From Candidatus Sumerlaeota bacterium (GTDB lineage Bacteria; Sumerlaeota; Sumerlaeia; MWCT01), in the NCBI GenBank assembly GCA_026398545.1, contig JAPLSR010000267.1, forward strand, positions 1-33,292: 33,292 nucleotides of DNA, read 5' to 3'. This document shows, piece by piece, positions 32,744-33,292 of this stretch (within the stretch, counting starts at the first letter, position 1; every line of letters begins with the position of its first letter). The position numbers and the translations under genes were made by a program. The notes below the pieces were generated by a model. That model saw only the letters and a program-made list of their open reading frames with translations. It was not told where the DNA came from and made no database searches.

Positions 32744-33292
32744 TTAACTTGCATAGAGGACTTTGAGTGCGGCGCGAATGCCGGCACCATCCTCAAACTT
32801 ATACCCCAGTTCTTTGAGCGTCAATTCAAGGGCGCAGATGGCAGTTGTGGCGTCAAAAACCGTGGCGTATCCCAGCGTGGCAATGCGGATGACCTTTCCT
32901 TTAAGTTGCTCCTGACCACCGGCAATCGTTACACCGTATTTATCGCGCAGGACCTTCGTGATGGCTTCGCCATCAATGCCCGCAGGCACTTTGATCGGAG
33001 TAACCACATGCGAGGGTGATTTGGAGTAAATTTCCAGCCCGATTGCCCTGCAGCCCGCCTGAATGGCTCTGGAGAGCCTCGCATGACGAGCCCAGATGTT
33101 ATCCATCCCTTCCTTCCTGATCATCTCAAGTGATTTGTCTAAGGCAAAAATCAGGGAGACCGCCGGGGTATATGGTGTTGTCTTCTTCTCAAGATTCTTC
33201 AGATATGCCTTGAGGGAGAAATAATAGCATGCCGACCTGGCTTGCTTCGCCATCTCCCGGGCGCGCGGGCTGACACTTAGAAAGGCAAGTCC
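32744..33292 (-). CDS. Class V aminotransferase (serine-pyruvate / alanine-glyoxylate type), C-terminal part
   Basis: The frame is open to the right edge; 182 residues are visible, beginning GLAFLSVSPRAREMAKQ. This is the region just after the PLP-lysine segment of AGXT-like enzymes, so the lysine itself lies outside. TPYTPAVSLIFALDKSLEMI, SHVVTPIKVPAGIDGEAIT, YGVTIAGGQEQLKGKVIRIA and TLGYAT are typical. Next to serA it probably acts as the phosphohydroxypyruvate or serine-pyruvate transaminase, replacing classical SerC; that role is inferred from context. Confidence 0.92.
   Translation of the reverse strand, partial: GLAFLSVSPRAREMAKQARSACYYFSLKAYLKNLEKKTTPYTPAVSLIFALDKSLEMIRKEGMDNIWARHARLSRAIQAGCRAIGLEIYSKSPSHVVTPIKVPAGIDGEAITKVLRDKYGVTIAGGQEQLKGKVIRIATLGYATVFDATTAICALELTLKELGYKFEDGAGIRAALKVLYAS

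Noticed and set aside
1..33292. CRISPR array, insertion sequence or rRNA
   Set aside because: I saw no regularly spaced direct repeats, transposase motifs or rRNA signature on either strand.

Overview
The window is a chromosomal segment of a diderm (Gram-negative) bacterium. KdsB (CMP-Kdo synthesis) indicates lipopolysaccharide, and MurE carries the DNPR motif of meso-diaminopimelate-adding ligases. An MreBCD/RodA set predicts rod-type growth. Housekeeping genes are of medium GC; one block (about 18.8-21.5 kb) is visibly AT-rich. The combination does not let me name a phylum. An uncultured lineage is likely, but that is a guess.

Layout, left to right. (1) 1-2899, minus strand: an open reading frame running off the left edge encodes Hsp70 (ATPase plus beta substrate-binding domain, no helical lid), a Pro/Ala-rich linker, a TPR-like helical region and then the start of a Hanks-type Ser/Thr kinase. 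This three-part fusion is the most unusual item here. (2) 3184-7979, minus strand: mreB-mreC-mreD-rodA followed by a protein with two receiver domains; mrdA (PBP2), often found in such clusters, is absent. (3) uppP, a small Cys-rich protein, a hicBA toxin-antitoxin pair, a 302-residue protein with a HEPN-like R-x4-H motif, and murE. (4) 12.8-18.7 kb, plus strand: uvrA, a secreted phosphodiester-glycosidase/discoidin-like protein, an HRDC protein and a DedA membrane protein. (5) tRNA-Pro(CGG), followed directly by an AT-rich island. The island holds a 5'-truncated restriction-specificity-like fragment, a serine dehydrogenase-type protease, a DUF5678-like protein, a retropepsin-like protease, a strong hairpin and a HepT/HEPN fragment. 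(6) 21.6-28.3 kb: rhomboid protease (minus), then C39-like peptidase, L,D-transpeptidase, kdsB, pyrG and a secreted FlgT-like protein (all plus). (7) 28.3-33.3 kb, minus strand: panC broken by an internal deletion, a large ion-transporter-type permease, serA, and the C-terminal part of a class V aminotransferase cut by the right edge.

Functionally, much of the core concerns the envelope: MreBCD/RodA direct elongation, MurE and UppP serve peptidoglycan precursor supply and lipid carrier recycling, the L,D-transpeptidase cross-links, KdsB feeds LPS and DedA may act on membrane lipids. SerA with the aminotransferase forms the start of serine synthesis. The accessory material is defence- or stress-like: HicBA, two HEPN-type proteins and a protease island next to a tRNA.
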